Shown piece by piece: positions 17,654-27,009 of a stretch of 59,440 nucleotides of DNA (position 1 is the stretch's first letter; each line of letters opens with the position of its first letter). The translations under genes were made by a program, and so were the position numbers. The stretch is from an uncultured Collinsella sp. GTDB taxonomy: Bacteria > Actinomycetota > Coriobacteriia > Coriobacteriales > Coriobacteriaceae. Where the stretch lies: NCBI GenBank assembly GCA_902464175.1, contig CABQHZ010000001.1:1-59440 (forward strand). Reading direction: 5' to 3'. A model generated the notes under the pieces. That model was not told the origin of the DNA. It saw nothing but the letters and a program-made list of their open reading frames with translations, and ran no database searches.

Positions 17654-18307
17654 CTACCCCCTCAGCTCGGACAGGTCGCGCGCATCGAGCGAGTGGGAGT
17701 CGTCCCAAATGCGACGCACGACGATGGACATGATGATGACGGCAAAGATGGCGTCGGTGGCGATGCCGATCTCGATGATCTCGGGAGCGGTGGGGGCCAA
17801 AAGCGCGAGCGTCACATGGCTGCCGTTTTCCATAAGGCAGTATCCAAAGATCTGCTTCATGATGTTGCGCTGCGAAATGATGCAGGTGAGGCCCACAAAG
17901 AAGTGAGCGAAGCTAATAGCGAGCGCAGGCGTTGCGACCTCGGCCGTGGGCAGGCTGATCTGCGTCACGACGGCAAAGCAGATCGCGACCTCCACGGCGA
18001 TGATGCAAATGGCCCACGCGGGCTTAAGGCCGGCCTTGAGCGATGCGTCGCTCGGCTCGCCCATCTTCTTGTACGCGCGGTTGAGGATGTAAGGGACCAG
18101 GACGACCTTAGTGATAAAGGCAGATCCAGCCCACATAAGCAGCTCCTGCGCACCGGTGGTGACACCGAGCGTGGCGAGCAGCCCCACGAGCACCAGCGAC
18201 TGCACCGCATACCAGCGGATGGCATGTTTGATGTTCTTGGAGACGACCACCATGGTGGACGTGACGATCAGAAGGCCGCCAAGGATGTTGACGATCGAAT
18301 AACCCAT
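17654..18307 (-). CDS. hyfE: Small membrane subunit HyfE (NuoK-related)
   Basis: The 217-residue protein has six or so hydrophobic segments and starts MGYSIVNILGGLLIVTSTMV. Its C-terminal half resembles NuoK/MrpC (LALLAPTAPEIIEIGIATDAIF). HyfE is present in FHL-2 complexes but absent from FHL-1. A clean AGGAGGT site precedes the start. It lies between hyfD and hyfF as in E. coli. Confidence 0.9.
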   Translation of the reverse strand: MGYSIVNILGGLLIVTSTMVVVSKNIKHAIRWYAVQSLVLVGLLATLGVTTGAQELLMWAGSAFITKVVLVPYILNRAYKKMGEPSDASLKAGLKPAWAICIIAVEVAICFAVVTQISLPTAEVATPALAISFAHFFVGLTCIISQRNIMKQIFGYCLMENGSHVTLALLAPTAPEIIEIGIATDAIFAVIIMSIVVRRIWDDSHSLDARDLSELRG

Positions 18308-18320
18308 GTCGTTCTACCTC

Positions 18321-19778
18321 CTAACCGATCCAGCTGGCCGAAAGCGGGCCGCTGACGATGACCATGATGATGAGCACGATGAACACGAACGCCATCGCGC
18401 GGGGAAGCGGGGCTCCCGCAGCAACCTCTTCGCTCGGCTCGCCGGGCAGGCAATAGCCCATCCACTTAAGGAACCAGGCAAAGGTGGCGACGGTCTCGGC
18501 GACCATGATGCACACGAGCACCAGGATCGCGACGTTGCCGGCACCCACGGAAAAGCCGCCGGCGATGATCTGAAACTTCGAGAAGAACGTGTTCATGGGC
18601 GGCACGCCGGCAATGGCGAGTGCCGCGACACCAAAGCCCACGCCCGAGATCGGGTACTTCTTTACGATGCCGCGAAGCTTGGGCAGCATACGCGTGCCGA
18701 GCGTAAAGGAGAACGAACCGGCGATCAGGAAGAACAGCGTCTTGGCGAAAGCGTGGTTAAAGATGTGGCACACGGCACCATCAAAGGCCAGCTGGCTGCC
18801 AAAGACCGAAAGGCCCAGACCAAAGAACACATAGGAGAGCTGGGCGATCGTGGAGAAGGCCAGCAGGCGCTTCATGTCCTTTTGCGGCAGGTACATAAGG
18901 AAACCAAAGAGCATGGTGACCATGGCGTCGATAATGGCGACCCAGCCCACGATCTCGGGAATCTCGCCGGCAGAGACGAGTGCACGCGCGAACACGCACA
19001 CACCGACCTTGACCATCGAGGCACCATGCAGGTAGGCCGAAACAGGCGTCGGCGCCTCCATGGCCGAAGGCAGCCACATGTACATGGGAACCTGTGCGGA
19101 CTTGGCCCAGGCCGCAAACAGCACGAGCAAAAGGACGATGGCCTTGAGCTTGGCGTCGAGGCCGGCAATCGCGGTAATGGCGAAGGTACCGGTGTGGGCA
19201 AACACGATGGCGGCGCCCAGATACAGGCCGAGCGCACCGATATGCGTGATGATCAGGGCCTTCATGCCGGCCTTCTTGGCCGTAGGCGTCATGTAGTAGC
19301 TAATGAGGCCCCAAGAGCACGCACCCGTGATCTCAAAGAACACGAGCTGGCCCAAAAGGGTCGAGCTGTACACGAGGCCGGCCATGGCGCCGATGAAGGT
19401 CGCGAGGTACGCGTAGAAGCGACGACGCGGCGCATCGGGATGCTCGCGGTTATTCTCGCTCATATAGGGGATCGAATAGATCACGACAAGCAGGCCGATA
19501 CCCACAAAGGCGGGCGCGAGCAGCGTGCTCATGCGATCGAAAGTGAATCCCATGACGAGGGTCTGCCCAAACGAGATCAGGGGGACCTGCGTGTCGGGCA
19601 TGCCGGCGCCAGCGAAATTCGCGGCGAGGGCGATGGTGCAGACCGTCGAGACGGCGGCACCCAAAACGCTGAACCACTTGGCGTACGGACGGGGGAACAG
19701 GGCGACGAGCACCGAGGCCACCATCGGGGCCGCGATCGCGACCAAGCCGAGAAGGGACAGACTGACTGCAAATGACAT
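18321..19778 (-). CDS. hyfD: Antiporter-like membrane subunit HyfD
   Basis: A 485-residue NuoN/M-like protein with about 14 hydrophobic helices. It contains LVFFEITGACSWGLISYY, the MYMWLPSAMEAPTPVSAYLH loop and FSTIAQLSYVFFGLGL. It would form part of the ion-conducting membrane arm. The ATG follows GGAGAAGGGAG, 15 bases after hyfC ends. Confidence 0.92.
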   Translation of the reverse strand: MSFAVSLSLLGLVAIAAPMVASVLVALFPRPYAKWFSVLGAAVSTVCTIALAANFAGAGMPDTQVPLISFGQTLVMGFTFDRMSTLLAPAFVGIGLLVVIYSIPYMSENNREHPDAPRRRFYAYLATFIGAMAGLVYSSTLLGQLVFFEITGACSWGLISYYMTPTAKKAGMKALIITHIGALGLYLGAAIVFAHTGTFAITAIAGLDAKLKAIVLLLVLFAAWAKSAQVPMYMWLPSAMEAPTPVSAYLHGASMVKVGVCVFARALVSAGEIPEIVGWVAIIDAMVTMLFGFLMYLPQKDMKRLLAFSTIAQLSYVFFGLGLSVFGSQLAFDGAVCHIFNHAFAKTLFFLIAGSFSFTLGTRMLPKLRGIVKKYPISGVGFGVAALAIAGVPPMNTFFSKFQIIAGGFSVGAGNVAILVLVCIMVAETVATFAWFLKWMGYCLPGEPSEEVAAGAPLPRAMAFVFIVLIIMVIVSGPLSASWIG

Positions 19779-19793
19779 TGTTTCTCCCTTCTC

Positions 19794-20720
19794 CTACACG
19801 CCGACGACCACGAAGACAAACGCCAGAACGGCGATGCCCACGACGGCCCAGGTCTGATTGCCAAGCACCTTAAAACGCGAACGCGAGCAAGAGTTCTCGA
19901 TCACGCCGCATACGACAAAGTCGATAAGGCACTTCACCAGGAAGATGACCGCGCCCAGAACGGCGGCGGCGCCCACGGTCGCGGGCTCGCCCCAGGGGAC
20001 GAAGATCGCGCAGAACCAGGCGACGACCAGGACCTGCTTCATGGACATGGCAAGCTTGGCCATCGCAAGCGATGGGCCGGAAAGCTCGGCGAGCGGGCCT
20101 TCCTGAAGCTCCTGCTCGGCCTCGGCCTGATCAAACGGCAGCTTACCGAGCTCCATGTAGCAGGCAATCGCAAAGGCGATGCCGGCGAGGATCACGGCGA
20201 CCGGCGCGTCGATGGCGCCCGTCATGATGTGCTGGCCCATGGTGGCGATGTCGGTGGAACCGCACACCAGGGCGGCGGCAAACAGCGCCAGCAGCATGGA
20301 CGGCTCGATGAGCACGCTCATGAGCAGCTCTCGAACGCCGCCGATACCGGCGTAGGCGTTGGACGAATCCACACCGCAGAGGGCGAAGAAGAAGCGGGCG
20401 AGCGCCAGGCTGTACATGATGGTGATGGCGTCACCAAAGACCGGGATGGGGCTTTGTGCCGTAAAGAGCGGCAGGCCCATCGCGAGCATAAAGGCGACGG
20501 CGAAGAACAGCGGCGGCATAATGCGAAGCGCAAAGCTCGCGTCCTCGCTCTGGGACTCGGGGCGCGCAAAGAGCTTGGCCAGGTCGCGGTAGTCCTGCAT
20601 GATGCTGGGGCCGCGACGGTTGTGCATCTTGGCGCGAATCACGCGGCCGAGACCGGAGAAGAACGGCGCGACGGCCATGACGACCACGCCCTGCAGAACG
20701 GCAAGTACGATGTTGTTCAT
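19794..20720 (-). CDS. hyfC: Membrane anchor subunit HyfC/HycD (NuoH type)
   Basis: The 308-residue protein is the NuoH-like subunit joining the hydrogenase arm to the membrane arm. It shows GLGRVIRAKMHNRRGPSIMQDYRDLAKL, the NuoH-specific loop, early in the chain, and PFDQAEAEQELQEGPLAE around residue 195. Length equals E. coli HycD (307). Ribosome site AGGAGGGGAG. Confidence 0.95.
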   Translation of the reverse strand: MNNIVLAVLQGVVVMAVAPFFSGLGRVIRAKMHNRRGPSIMQDYRDLAKLFARPESQSEDASFALRIMPPLFFAVAFMLAMGLPLFTAQSPIPVFGDAITIMYSLALARFFFALCGVDSSNAYAGIGGVRELLMSVLIEPSMLLALFAAALVCGSTDIATMGQHIMTGAIDAPVAVILAGIAFAIACYMELGKLPFDQAEAEQELQEGPLAELSGPSLAMAKLAMSMKQVLVVAWFCAIFVPWGEPATVGAAAVLGAVIFLVKCLIDFVVCGVIENSCSRSRFKVLGNQTWAVVGIAVLAFVFVVVGV

Positions 20721-20732
20721 GCTCTCCCCTCC

Positions 20733-22751
20733 TTAACCCATTTGCACGGCGAGCACGAGGAACACCACGAGTGCCGCGACGATGTAGCAGATATAGATGC
20801 TGTAGTTGCCGCCCTCGAGCTTAGTCGCGAGGTCGGCGAGCTTCTCGACACCCTTATGCGGGGCATCGACGAGAACCTTGTCGGGTACGGGCTCCACAGC
20901 CTCGGCCACACCGGTGAGCTTCTGGAAGAAGTGCGCGATGGACCAGCAGACGGCCGTGCAGCGGTCGCGCAGCGTGTAGAGCGGCTGCATAAACCAGGAA
21001 ACCTCGGAGGCAAAGGTCGTGGCCACGACGGGCATATGCTCGTTGGGAGCATAGCCGCATGCCCACGGCTGGGACTTCTGCACCTTGCCGACGGTCTTGA
21101 GCTTGCGATAACCGCAGGCAAGGCCGACAAGCACCACGAGCGCAATGGCGATCGCAGGCGTGGAGGTGGCAGCGCCGGAGTACTGGTTCATGAGCTCCAT
21201 GCCCTCGGCGGCAAACACGCCGCCGTACGGATGCAGCACGGACGCGGCGACGTCGACCAGAACGGGCGCGATCACGGGAGCGCCGATGCCCAGCACGACG
21301 CAGATGGCCGCGAGCAGGCCTTGTGCAAACACCATGGGGGCGGGAACCTCCTTGGCATTGGCCGCGACCTCGGAGCGGGGCGCGGAGGCAAAGGAGACGC
21401 CATAGGCCTTGACGAAGCACGTGACGGCCAGAGCGCCGGTAATGGCAAGCGCGACGGCAGCGAACACGGCCACGATCATGACGGCCTTGTCACCCTGCAT
21501 GGCGGCATTAAACAGCGACTGGTAGGTAAACCACTCGGACACAAAACCGTTGAAGGGCGGGATGGCCGAGATGGCAAGCGCGCCAATAAGGAAGCAGATG
21601 GCCGTTGCCGGCATACGGCGGAACAGACCGCCCATCTTTTCCATGTTGCGCGTGCCCGTCGAGTACAGCAGCGCGCCGGCACCCAAGAACAGCTCGCCCT
21701 TAAACATGGCGTGGTTAAACGTGTGGTAGAGGGCGGCCATCAGGGCCAGGACGGCGACACCGACCGAGTCGAGCGCCATGGCGGCCATGGAGGCGCCCAC
21801 GCCGAGCAGGATGATGCCGATGTTCTCGACGGAGTGGTAGGCCAGCAGGCGCTTGATGTCATGCTCCTGCAGAGCGAAGGCAACGCCGAGGACCGACGAG
21901 ATCGCACCGAAGACCATGACCATGAGGCCCCACCAGACCTGAACGCCCGAGGCGCTCAGCAGGTCGAGACCCACCTTGAGAATGCCGAAAATACCGATCT
22001 TGATCATGCCGCCGGACATGAGGGCCGACACGTTGGACGGCGCCTCGGGGTGCGCCTTGGGCAGCCAGCCGTGCAGCGGGATAATGCCGGCCTTGGCGCC
22101 AAAGCCAAAGAAGGCAAGCACGAAGCACACGGATGCGACCGCGGGGCTAAACTGCGTCGCGCGGAAATCGGCAAACGCGAACGAGCCGCCAGCGAAGTTG
22201 GTCATGGTGAGGAAACTCGCCATGATGAGCACAAAGCCAACGTGCGCGATGACAAAGTAGAGCCAACCGCCGTGGATGGAGTTCTCGTTCTCCTCGATCA
22301 CGACGAGGAAGTACGAGGTGAGCGACATGAGCTCAAAGGCAACCAGGAACCAGAACACGTTGTCGGCCGTGATGACGAGCATCATCGAGGCGACAAACGT
22401 GTTAAAGAAGAAGCCAGCGCGGCCCTTCTTGCCCGGATACTCATCAAAGTAATTGAAACCGTAGATCGATCCGGCAAACGCCAACACCGAGATGAGCATC
22501 ACAAAGACACCGGCCAGCTGGTTGAGCAACAGCTGGAAATGCGCGAACGGGAAGAAGACGATCGTGTCGACCGACGTGACGTCGCCGAGCACGGCCTGAA
22601 TGCCGGCCACAAAGGAGAGCACCGCGGCGACGGCGCCGATAAGGCAGCCGGCGGTCTTGGCGGCGTTGTCGGCCTTGATCAGCAGAACCGAGGCGAGCGC
22701 ACCGATGCACGAGACGGCAAGCGATGCGATAAACAGCGTCATGCTATCCAT
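20733..22751 (-). CDS. hyfB: Large antiporter-like membrane subunit HyfB/HycC
   Basis: A 672-residue membrane protein, same size as E. coli HyfB. The NuoL/M core is marked by FWFLVAFELMSLTSYFLVV, HGWLPKAHPEAPSNVSALMSG and LAYHSVENIGIILLGVG. A C-terminal amphipathic/TM extension follows. It overlaps the upstream ferredoxin gene by eight bases. AAGGGAG eight bases before the ATG at 22751 supports this start over the in-frame ATG nine bases later. Confidence 0.93.
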   Translation of the reverse strand: MDSMTLFIASLAVSCIGALASVLLIKADNAAKTAGCLIGAVAAVLSFVAGIQAVLGDVTSVDTIVFFPFAHFQLLLNQLAGVFVMLISVLAFAGSIYGFNYFDEYPGKKGRAGFFFNTFVASMMLVITADNVFWFLVAFELMSLTSYFLVVIEENENSIHGGWLYFVIAHVGFVLIMASFLTMTNFAGGSFAFADFRATQFSPAVASVCFVLAFFGFGAKAGIIPLHGWLPKAHPEAPSNVSALMSGGMIKIGIFGILKVGLDLLSASGVQVWWGLMVMVFGAISSVLGVAFALQEHDIKRLLAYHSVENIGIILLGVGASMAAMALDSVGVAVLALMAALYHTFNHAMFKGELFLGAGALLYSTGTRNMEKMGGLFRRMPATAICFLIGALAISAIPPFNGFVSEWFTYQSLFNAAMQGDKAVMIVAVFAAVALAITGALAVTCFVKAYGVSFASAPRSEVAANAKEVPAPMVFAQGLLAAICVVLGIGAPVIAPVLVDVAASVLHPYGGVFAAEGMELMNQYSGAATSTPAIAIALVVLVGLACGYRKLKTVGKVQKSQPWACGYAPNEHMPVVATTFASEVSWFMQPLYTLRDRCTAVCWSIAHFFQKLTGVAEAVEPVPDKVLVDAPHKGVEKLADLATKLEGGNYSIYICYIVAALVVFLVLAVQMG

Positions 22752-23361
22752 TGTTTACGCTCCCTTCTGCTTTCTCGGACAGGCCCTGGGCCACAGCCGC
22801 CACGTCGACAGACGGACCGTTCTCGATCGAACGCAGGCGCTTGGCCTCGTCGAGCTCGCGATCGGCCGCGCCGCCCATGACGGTAAGCGCCTTGGTGGGG
22901 CACGCCGCCACGCAGTGGGGGCCATCCGGGTCGAAGGCACACAGGTCGCACTTGACGGCGCAGGTGTACTGACCGGGCGCCCACGTGAGCAGGCTGCTCA
23001 GGGACTTGGGGTAGGACGGTGTCGGGTCGCACATGCCTGCGACACCGGCGATAGACGTGCCATCGGGATGGATGGCTCCGAAGGGGCACGCGATGGCGCA
23101 CAGCCTGCACCCGATGCACTCCTGCTCCTTAACGTGGATGCGGTCGCCATCGTGCTCGATGGCGTTCACCGGGCAAACCTCGGCGCAGGGGGCACCCTCG
23201 CAATGGTGGCAGGCAAGGGCGGCCGAAATGCCGCCGGTCTTCACGAGCGCCAGACGCGGCGTGTCCTGAAGACCCTGCATCCGGTGGGCGTCGGCACAGG
23301 CGGACTGGCATGTTCCGCAGCCGATGCACCTCTCCGGGTTGATGTCGATGAAGCGGTTCAT
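22744..23361 (-). CDS. hyfA: Four-cluster polyferredoxin HyfA/HycB
   Basis: The 205-residue product has four [4Fe-4S] motifs: CIGCGTCQSAC, CHHCEGAPCAEVC, CIGCRLCAIAC and CDLCAFDPDGPHCVAAC. It should dock FdhF to the hydrogenase and carry the electrons from formate. The ATG at 23361 has AAGGA upstream; a GTG six bases earlier is a poorer choice. It follows fdhF with a 78-base gap holding a strong hairpin. Confidence 0.92.
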   Translation of the reverse strand: MNRFIDINPERCIGCGTCQSACADAHRMQGLQDTPRLALVKTGGISAALACHHCEGAPCAEVCPVNAIEHDGDRIHVKEQECIGCRLCAIACPFGAIHPDGTSIAGVAGMCDPTPSYPKSLSSLLTWAPGQYTCAVKCDLCAFDPDGPHCVAACPTKALTVMGGAADRELDEAKRLRSIENGPSVDVAAVAQGLSEKAEGSVNNG

Positions 23362-23383
23362 CCCCACTTCCTTTCAAAGTAAC

Positions 23384-23418
23384 GGGCCGGGCGCCCGATG
23401 CGCTTGGACGCCCGGCCC
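23384..23418 (-). other. Intercistronic hairpin between fdhF and hyfA
   Basis: GGGCCGGGCG and CGCCCGGCCC form a perfect 10-bp GC stem. On the transcribed strand there is no T-run directly after it. It may partially terminate transcription or protect the upstream fdhF message, giving unequal amounts of FdhF and hydrogenase subunits. Confidence 0.65.
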
Positions 23419-23439
23419 AAAAAGCCAACGAGAACGGGA

Positions 23440-25662
23440 CTACACGATTTGATTCACGTGCGTCTCGTCGTCGAACTTTGCGGCACCGGGCTCAACGTCC
23501 TGGGGAGCGGCGGCGTCGACCAGAGCCTGCTTGAGCTCGGTGTACTGACGCTCGACCTCGCCCTCGGCCCAGACCTGGTCGGCAATGGCGTCGACCTGGC
23601 AGGCGGAGAACTTGTCCTCGGGCGTATGCGAGACCGGGTCGACCTTGTGCATGGTCAGCTCGTTGCACTTGCCGATCCACCACTGGTAGGTCATATAGAC
23701 CGTGCCCTTGTTGATGCGGTCGCTCACGTCGGCGCGGCTGTATACCTGGCCGCGGCGGCTGTGAATCGAGACGATGTCGCCGTTCTTGATACCGCGCGCC
23801 TGGGCGTCCGCGGGATTCATGCGGACAAAGCCGGGCTCGTCGGCGAGCAGCGCCAGCGTCTTGCAGTTGCCGGTCATCGAGCGGCAGCTGTAGTGGCCAA
23901 CCTCGCGGACGGTGCACAGGATGAGCGGGTACTCATCGTCGGGAAGCTCGGAGGGCGCCTCCCAATCGTGCGCCATCAGGTTGGCGCGGCCGTCCTTGGT
24001 GGTGAACTTGCCGCCGGCGAACATGTCGGCCGTGCCGTGGTCGTGCACATCGGTGCTCTTGACCGGCCACTGGGCGTAACCGCCCTCGGGGGCCATCTTC
24101 TCGTAGGTCGCGCCCACAAAGTTGGGGCACAGGCTAATGCACTCGTTCCAGATCTGCTCGGTGTTGTCGTAGTGCATGGGGTATCCCATACGCGTGGACA
24201 GGTCCGCGAAGATCTCCCAGTCGTGACGGCACTCGCCCTTGGGCGGAACGGCCGCGTCAAAGTGCTGGAAGCTACGGTCGGATGCGGTAAAGACACCCTC
24301 GTGCTCGCCCCAAGAGGTGGCAGGCAGGATGACGTCGGCGAGCATGGTCGTCTGCGTCATAAAGATGTCCTGGCAAATGAACAGATCCAGCTCGGATAGC
24401 GTCTTGCGCATACCGGCCGAATCGGGCTCGGTCTGAACCGGGTCCTCGCCGTAGTTGTAGAAGCAGTGCACCTTGCCCTCGTCGACCAGGTGACCCAGGT
24501 CGGTGAGCTTGTAGCCCTCCTCCAAGGGGAGCTTTTCCTCGGGCACGCCCCAAGCCTTGGCAAACTTGGCGCGCACGGCGGGGTCGGTGACTTTTTGGTA
24601 GCCAGGGTAGAGGTTGGGCAGCATGCCCATATCGCAGGAGCCCTGGACGTTGTTCTGGCCACGCACGGGCGCGAGTCCGGAATTGGGTTTGCCGATCTGG
24701 CCGGCAACGCAGGCGATGGAGGCGATGGTGTGCACCGTCTTCAGGTTCTGCTTCTGCTGACACACGCCCATGCCCCAGCCAATGATGGCAGAGGGCTTCG
24801 CCGTGGCGTACATCTCGGCAGCTTGGTGGATCAACGCGGGCTCGACACCCGTGATGTCCTGTACGGATTCGGGAGTGTAGTTCTTGATGGTCTCCCACCA
24901 CTCGTCAAAGCCGTTCGTGTGCTCGGCGACGAATTGCTTGTCGTAGAGGCCATCGTTGACCAAGCAGTTGGCAAAGGCGTTGAGGAACGCCACGTTGCAA
25001 CCGTTCTTGATCGGAAGGTAGATGTCAGCGATACGCGCGGTTTCTATATGGCGCGGGTCGGCGACGATGATCTTGCAACCCTTTTCTTTGGCTCGCACGA
25101 TACGCCTAGCGACGATCGGGTGCGAATCGGCAGGGTTATAGCCGAAGAGGAATATGCAGCCCGCATCCTCCATACCGGGGATGGAGCAAGACATGCAACC
25201 TGAACCAACCGTGTCCATCAGACCGAGGACAGTAGGGCCGTGTCAAGTACGGGCGCAGTTGTCCACGCTGTGGGTGCCGATGCACGCACGCGTAAACTTC
25301 TGCATGACGTAGTTCGCCTCATTGCCGCCGCCTCGCGAAGAGCCGGTGGTCATGACGGCGTTAGGACCATATTCGTCAATTATGGCCTGCATCTTAGATG
25401 CGGTGAAATCCAGTGCCTCGTCCCAGCTTACACGCTCAAGATCCGCGCCCTTGGTGCGACGGATCATCGGGTGCAGCACGCGGGGAGTCAAGATCTTGGT
25501 GTCGTTGATGAAGTCGTAGCCGCTCATGCCTTTCAGGCACAGCTCGCCCTGATTGGTGATGCCGTTAAGCGGTTCGGTACCCACGACCTGGCCGTTTTGG
25601 ACCAGGAGGTTAAACTGGCAACCGGCGCCGCAATACGGGCAGATCACTTTATGCTTCTCCAT
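23440..25662 (-). CDS. fdhF: Selenocysteine formate dehydrogenase H
   Basis: Reading through an in-frame TGA at 25243-25245 gives 740 residues, with selenocysteine at position 140, the same position as in E. coli FdhF. The Sec context is NCART-U-HGPTVLG. The N-terminal [4Fe-4S] motif is CPYCGAGCQFNLLV with a fourth Cys at ELCLKG. Molybdopterin-binding domains follow to the C-terminus. The enzyme oxidises formate to CO2 using a Mo-bis-MGD centre with Se as ligand. It stands in the operon between the hydN-like ferredoxin and hyfA, so it is the formate-oxidising arm of this complex. The start ATG at 25662 has GGAAGGAGGG upstream. Confidence 0.97.
25212..25245 (-). promoter_or_regulatory. Sec UGA codon and SECIS hairpin of fdhF
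   Basis: TGA at 25243-25245 is followed 11 bases later by a stem TGTCC/GGACA with a 10-base loop that includes GGTCT. The E. coli fdhF SECIS also has GGUCU in its apical loop at about the same distance. SelB should bind here. Confidence 0.85.
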
Positions 25663-25679
25663 GACACCCTCCTTCCTTT

Positions 25680-25703
25680 CGGTACTACCGATTATTCGGT
25701 ACT
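25680..25703 (-). repeat. TACCGA repeats between hydN-like gene and fdhF
   Basis: The minus strand has TACCGA-ATAA-TCGGTA, a small palindrome, followed at once by another TACCGA, just upstream of the fdhF ribosome site. It may be a weak mRNA hairpin or an operator half-site. Confidence 0.4.
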
Positions 25704-25738
25704 TTTTTGACAATCGTTGGGCTTGTTGGGTCGGCTGC

Positions 25739-26257
25739 CTACGCCTCGTTTTCAATCGTGGCGCGGGCACGCTCGGCGGTCAGCTCCGCCAGACGCTCCT
25801 CGTCCACCAAGGAAAGGCCCTTGGTCGGGCAGGCCTCGGCACATGCCGGGCCGCCGGGACGATCGACGCACAGGTCGCACTTAAGCACAAAGCTCTTGGT
25901 CTGCGACCCCACGCGCACATCGCCCATCAAGACGGGGACCTGTGTGGTCGCCACGCTCACGGCGCCAAAGGGGCAAGCCATGACGCAGCTCTTGCAGCCG
26001 ATGCAGTTGTCCTCGTTCACACCGATGCGATGGTTCTTTGGATCAAAGAACAGCGCGCCCGTGGGGCATGCCTTGGCGCACGGAGCGTCCTCGCAGTGAT
26101 GGCAGGCCACCGGTGCGGAAATCTCGTAGGTGCGCGTCACGCGGAGGCGCGGTGCGGCGATGTTGCCGGGGATGTCGTGCGCCTCGATGCACGCCGCCAT
26201 GCAGGTTTGACACCCAATGCAGCGCGAGGAATCGGCTACGACTCGTTTATTGCCCAT
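25739..26257 (-). CDS. hydN: HydN-like four-cluster ferredoxin
   Basis: From the ATG at 26257 (AGGAGG 11 bases upstream) the product has 172 residues and four [4Fe-4S] motifs: CIGCQTCMAAC, CHHCEDAPCAKAC, CIGCKSCVMAC and CDLCVDRPGGPACAEAC. HydN-type proteins support formate dehydrogenase H activity. It is the first gene of the fdhF-hyf operon. It closely resembles the HyfA-like protein at 22744-23361, so an electron-carrier duplication in the operon is likely. Confidence 0.88.
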   Translation of the reverse strand: MGNKRVVADSSRCIGCQTCMAACIEAHDIPGNIAAPRLRVTRTYEISAPVACHHCEDAPCAKACPTGALFFDPKNHRIGVNEDNCIGCKSCVMACPFGAVSVATTQVPVLMGDVRVGSQTKSFVLKCDLCVDRPGGPACAEACPTKGLSLVDEERLAELTAERARATIENEA

Positions 26258-26685
26258 GTTGTTCACTCCCTCCTGAATCCCATGCCGGAGAGACCCTGTC
26301 GACGTTGCCCCGGACCGCCCGTGGTCCGGCATCGGCGTATCGAGAGCATGCGGCGAAACAGGCACTCGGTAGAATATCTCCAACGGTATACAGGTTAAAT
26401 ATACGCAGTTGCAGGGGGTAAACTTGAGCATAGGCCCTGCATTACGGGTGTATTGCAGGGGTTTGGGCTGGTTAGGATTATTCTCAATAGGATATAAAAG
26501 CGAGTGTATTACACGCGTACGCCCAACAAAGATTTCACGCTCGCTTCTGAAGGATGTAGTACGTTTGTAATAATGTTCACACTCAATTACTCGAGTGCAA
26601 TAAAGTAGTTGTTATAAGATTGGCAATTACTAGCCGAAGCTGTATTTGACTATTCATATTGCACGCTCATTAAGGGAGGCCAGTG
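26258..26685. promoter_or_regulatory. Divergent control region between the FHL operon and the toxin-antitoxin pair
   Basis: This 428-base stretch holds no gene. It is AT-richer than its surroundings and must contain promoters for both directions. An inverted repeat (26435-26460) with TGCAGGG arms, a further TTGCAGGG at 26409-26416, and an 8-bp palindrome ACTCGAGT at 26589-26596 are seen. No convincing -24/-12 (sigma-54) element or strong -35/-10 pair was found by eye. Confidence 0.6.
26435..26460. promoter_or_regulatory. Candidate operator palindrome upstream of the FHL operon
   Basis: CCCTGCA (26435-26441) and TGCAGGG (26454-26460) are perfect inverted arms 12 bases apart; two of the next three positions also pair. 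TTGCAGGG appears again at 26409-26416, 44 bases away, about four helical turns. Such spacing fits a dimeric regulator binding two sites. The regulator is unknown. Confidence 0.5.
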
Positions 26686-27009
26686 ATGTCATCGACTCAA
26701 AAACGAGCCATCCTGCAGGTGCGCATTCGCGAGGAAGACAAGCAGCATGCTGAGCGTCTCTACGACGCCATGGGCACATCGCTCGCCGAGGCCGTCCGTC
26801 TATTTGTCGCGCAGAGCATTTTGATGCGCAAGCTCCCCTTTCAGCCGGTCGCCGTGCGCTCAAAGGACGGCACCGCCGCCTATGGATCGCTCAAAGCATA
26901 TGGGGACCCCAATCGCCGCTCCGAGGAGCGCAACGCCTGGATTGAATACCTTGCTACAGAAAGCGACGATTCGATTTTGGGTCCCGAGGAAGTAGATATC
27001 CATGAGTAG
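26686..27009 (+). CDS. DinJ/RelB-type antitoxin
   Basis: The 107-residue protein has an N-terminal ribbon-helix-helix domain (ILQVRIREEDKQHAERLYDA, then LAEAVRLFVAQSI) as in DinJ/RelB antitoxins, and an acidic C-terminus. AGGGAGG six bases before the ATG at 26686 fixes the start. It overlaps the PIN-domain gene by eight bases. It should bind its own promoter and neutralise the toxin. These two genes are the only plus-strand coding sequences in the window. Confidence 0.8.
   Translation: MSSTQKRAILQVRIREEDKQHAERLYDAMGTSLAEAVRLFVAQSILMRKLPFQPVAVRSKDGTAAYGSLKAYGDPNRRSEERNAWIEYLATESDDSILGPEEVDIHE

Noticed and set aside
20229..22880. Plus-strand open frame of 883 codons
   Set aside because: Antisense to hyfB and hyfC; low-complexity charged translation with no domain.
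23440..25218. Formate dehydrogenase called as two separate or broken genes
   Set aside because: The break is a single in-frame TGA at the Sec position with a SECIS hairpin, so it is one intact selenoprotein gene.
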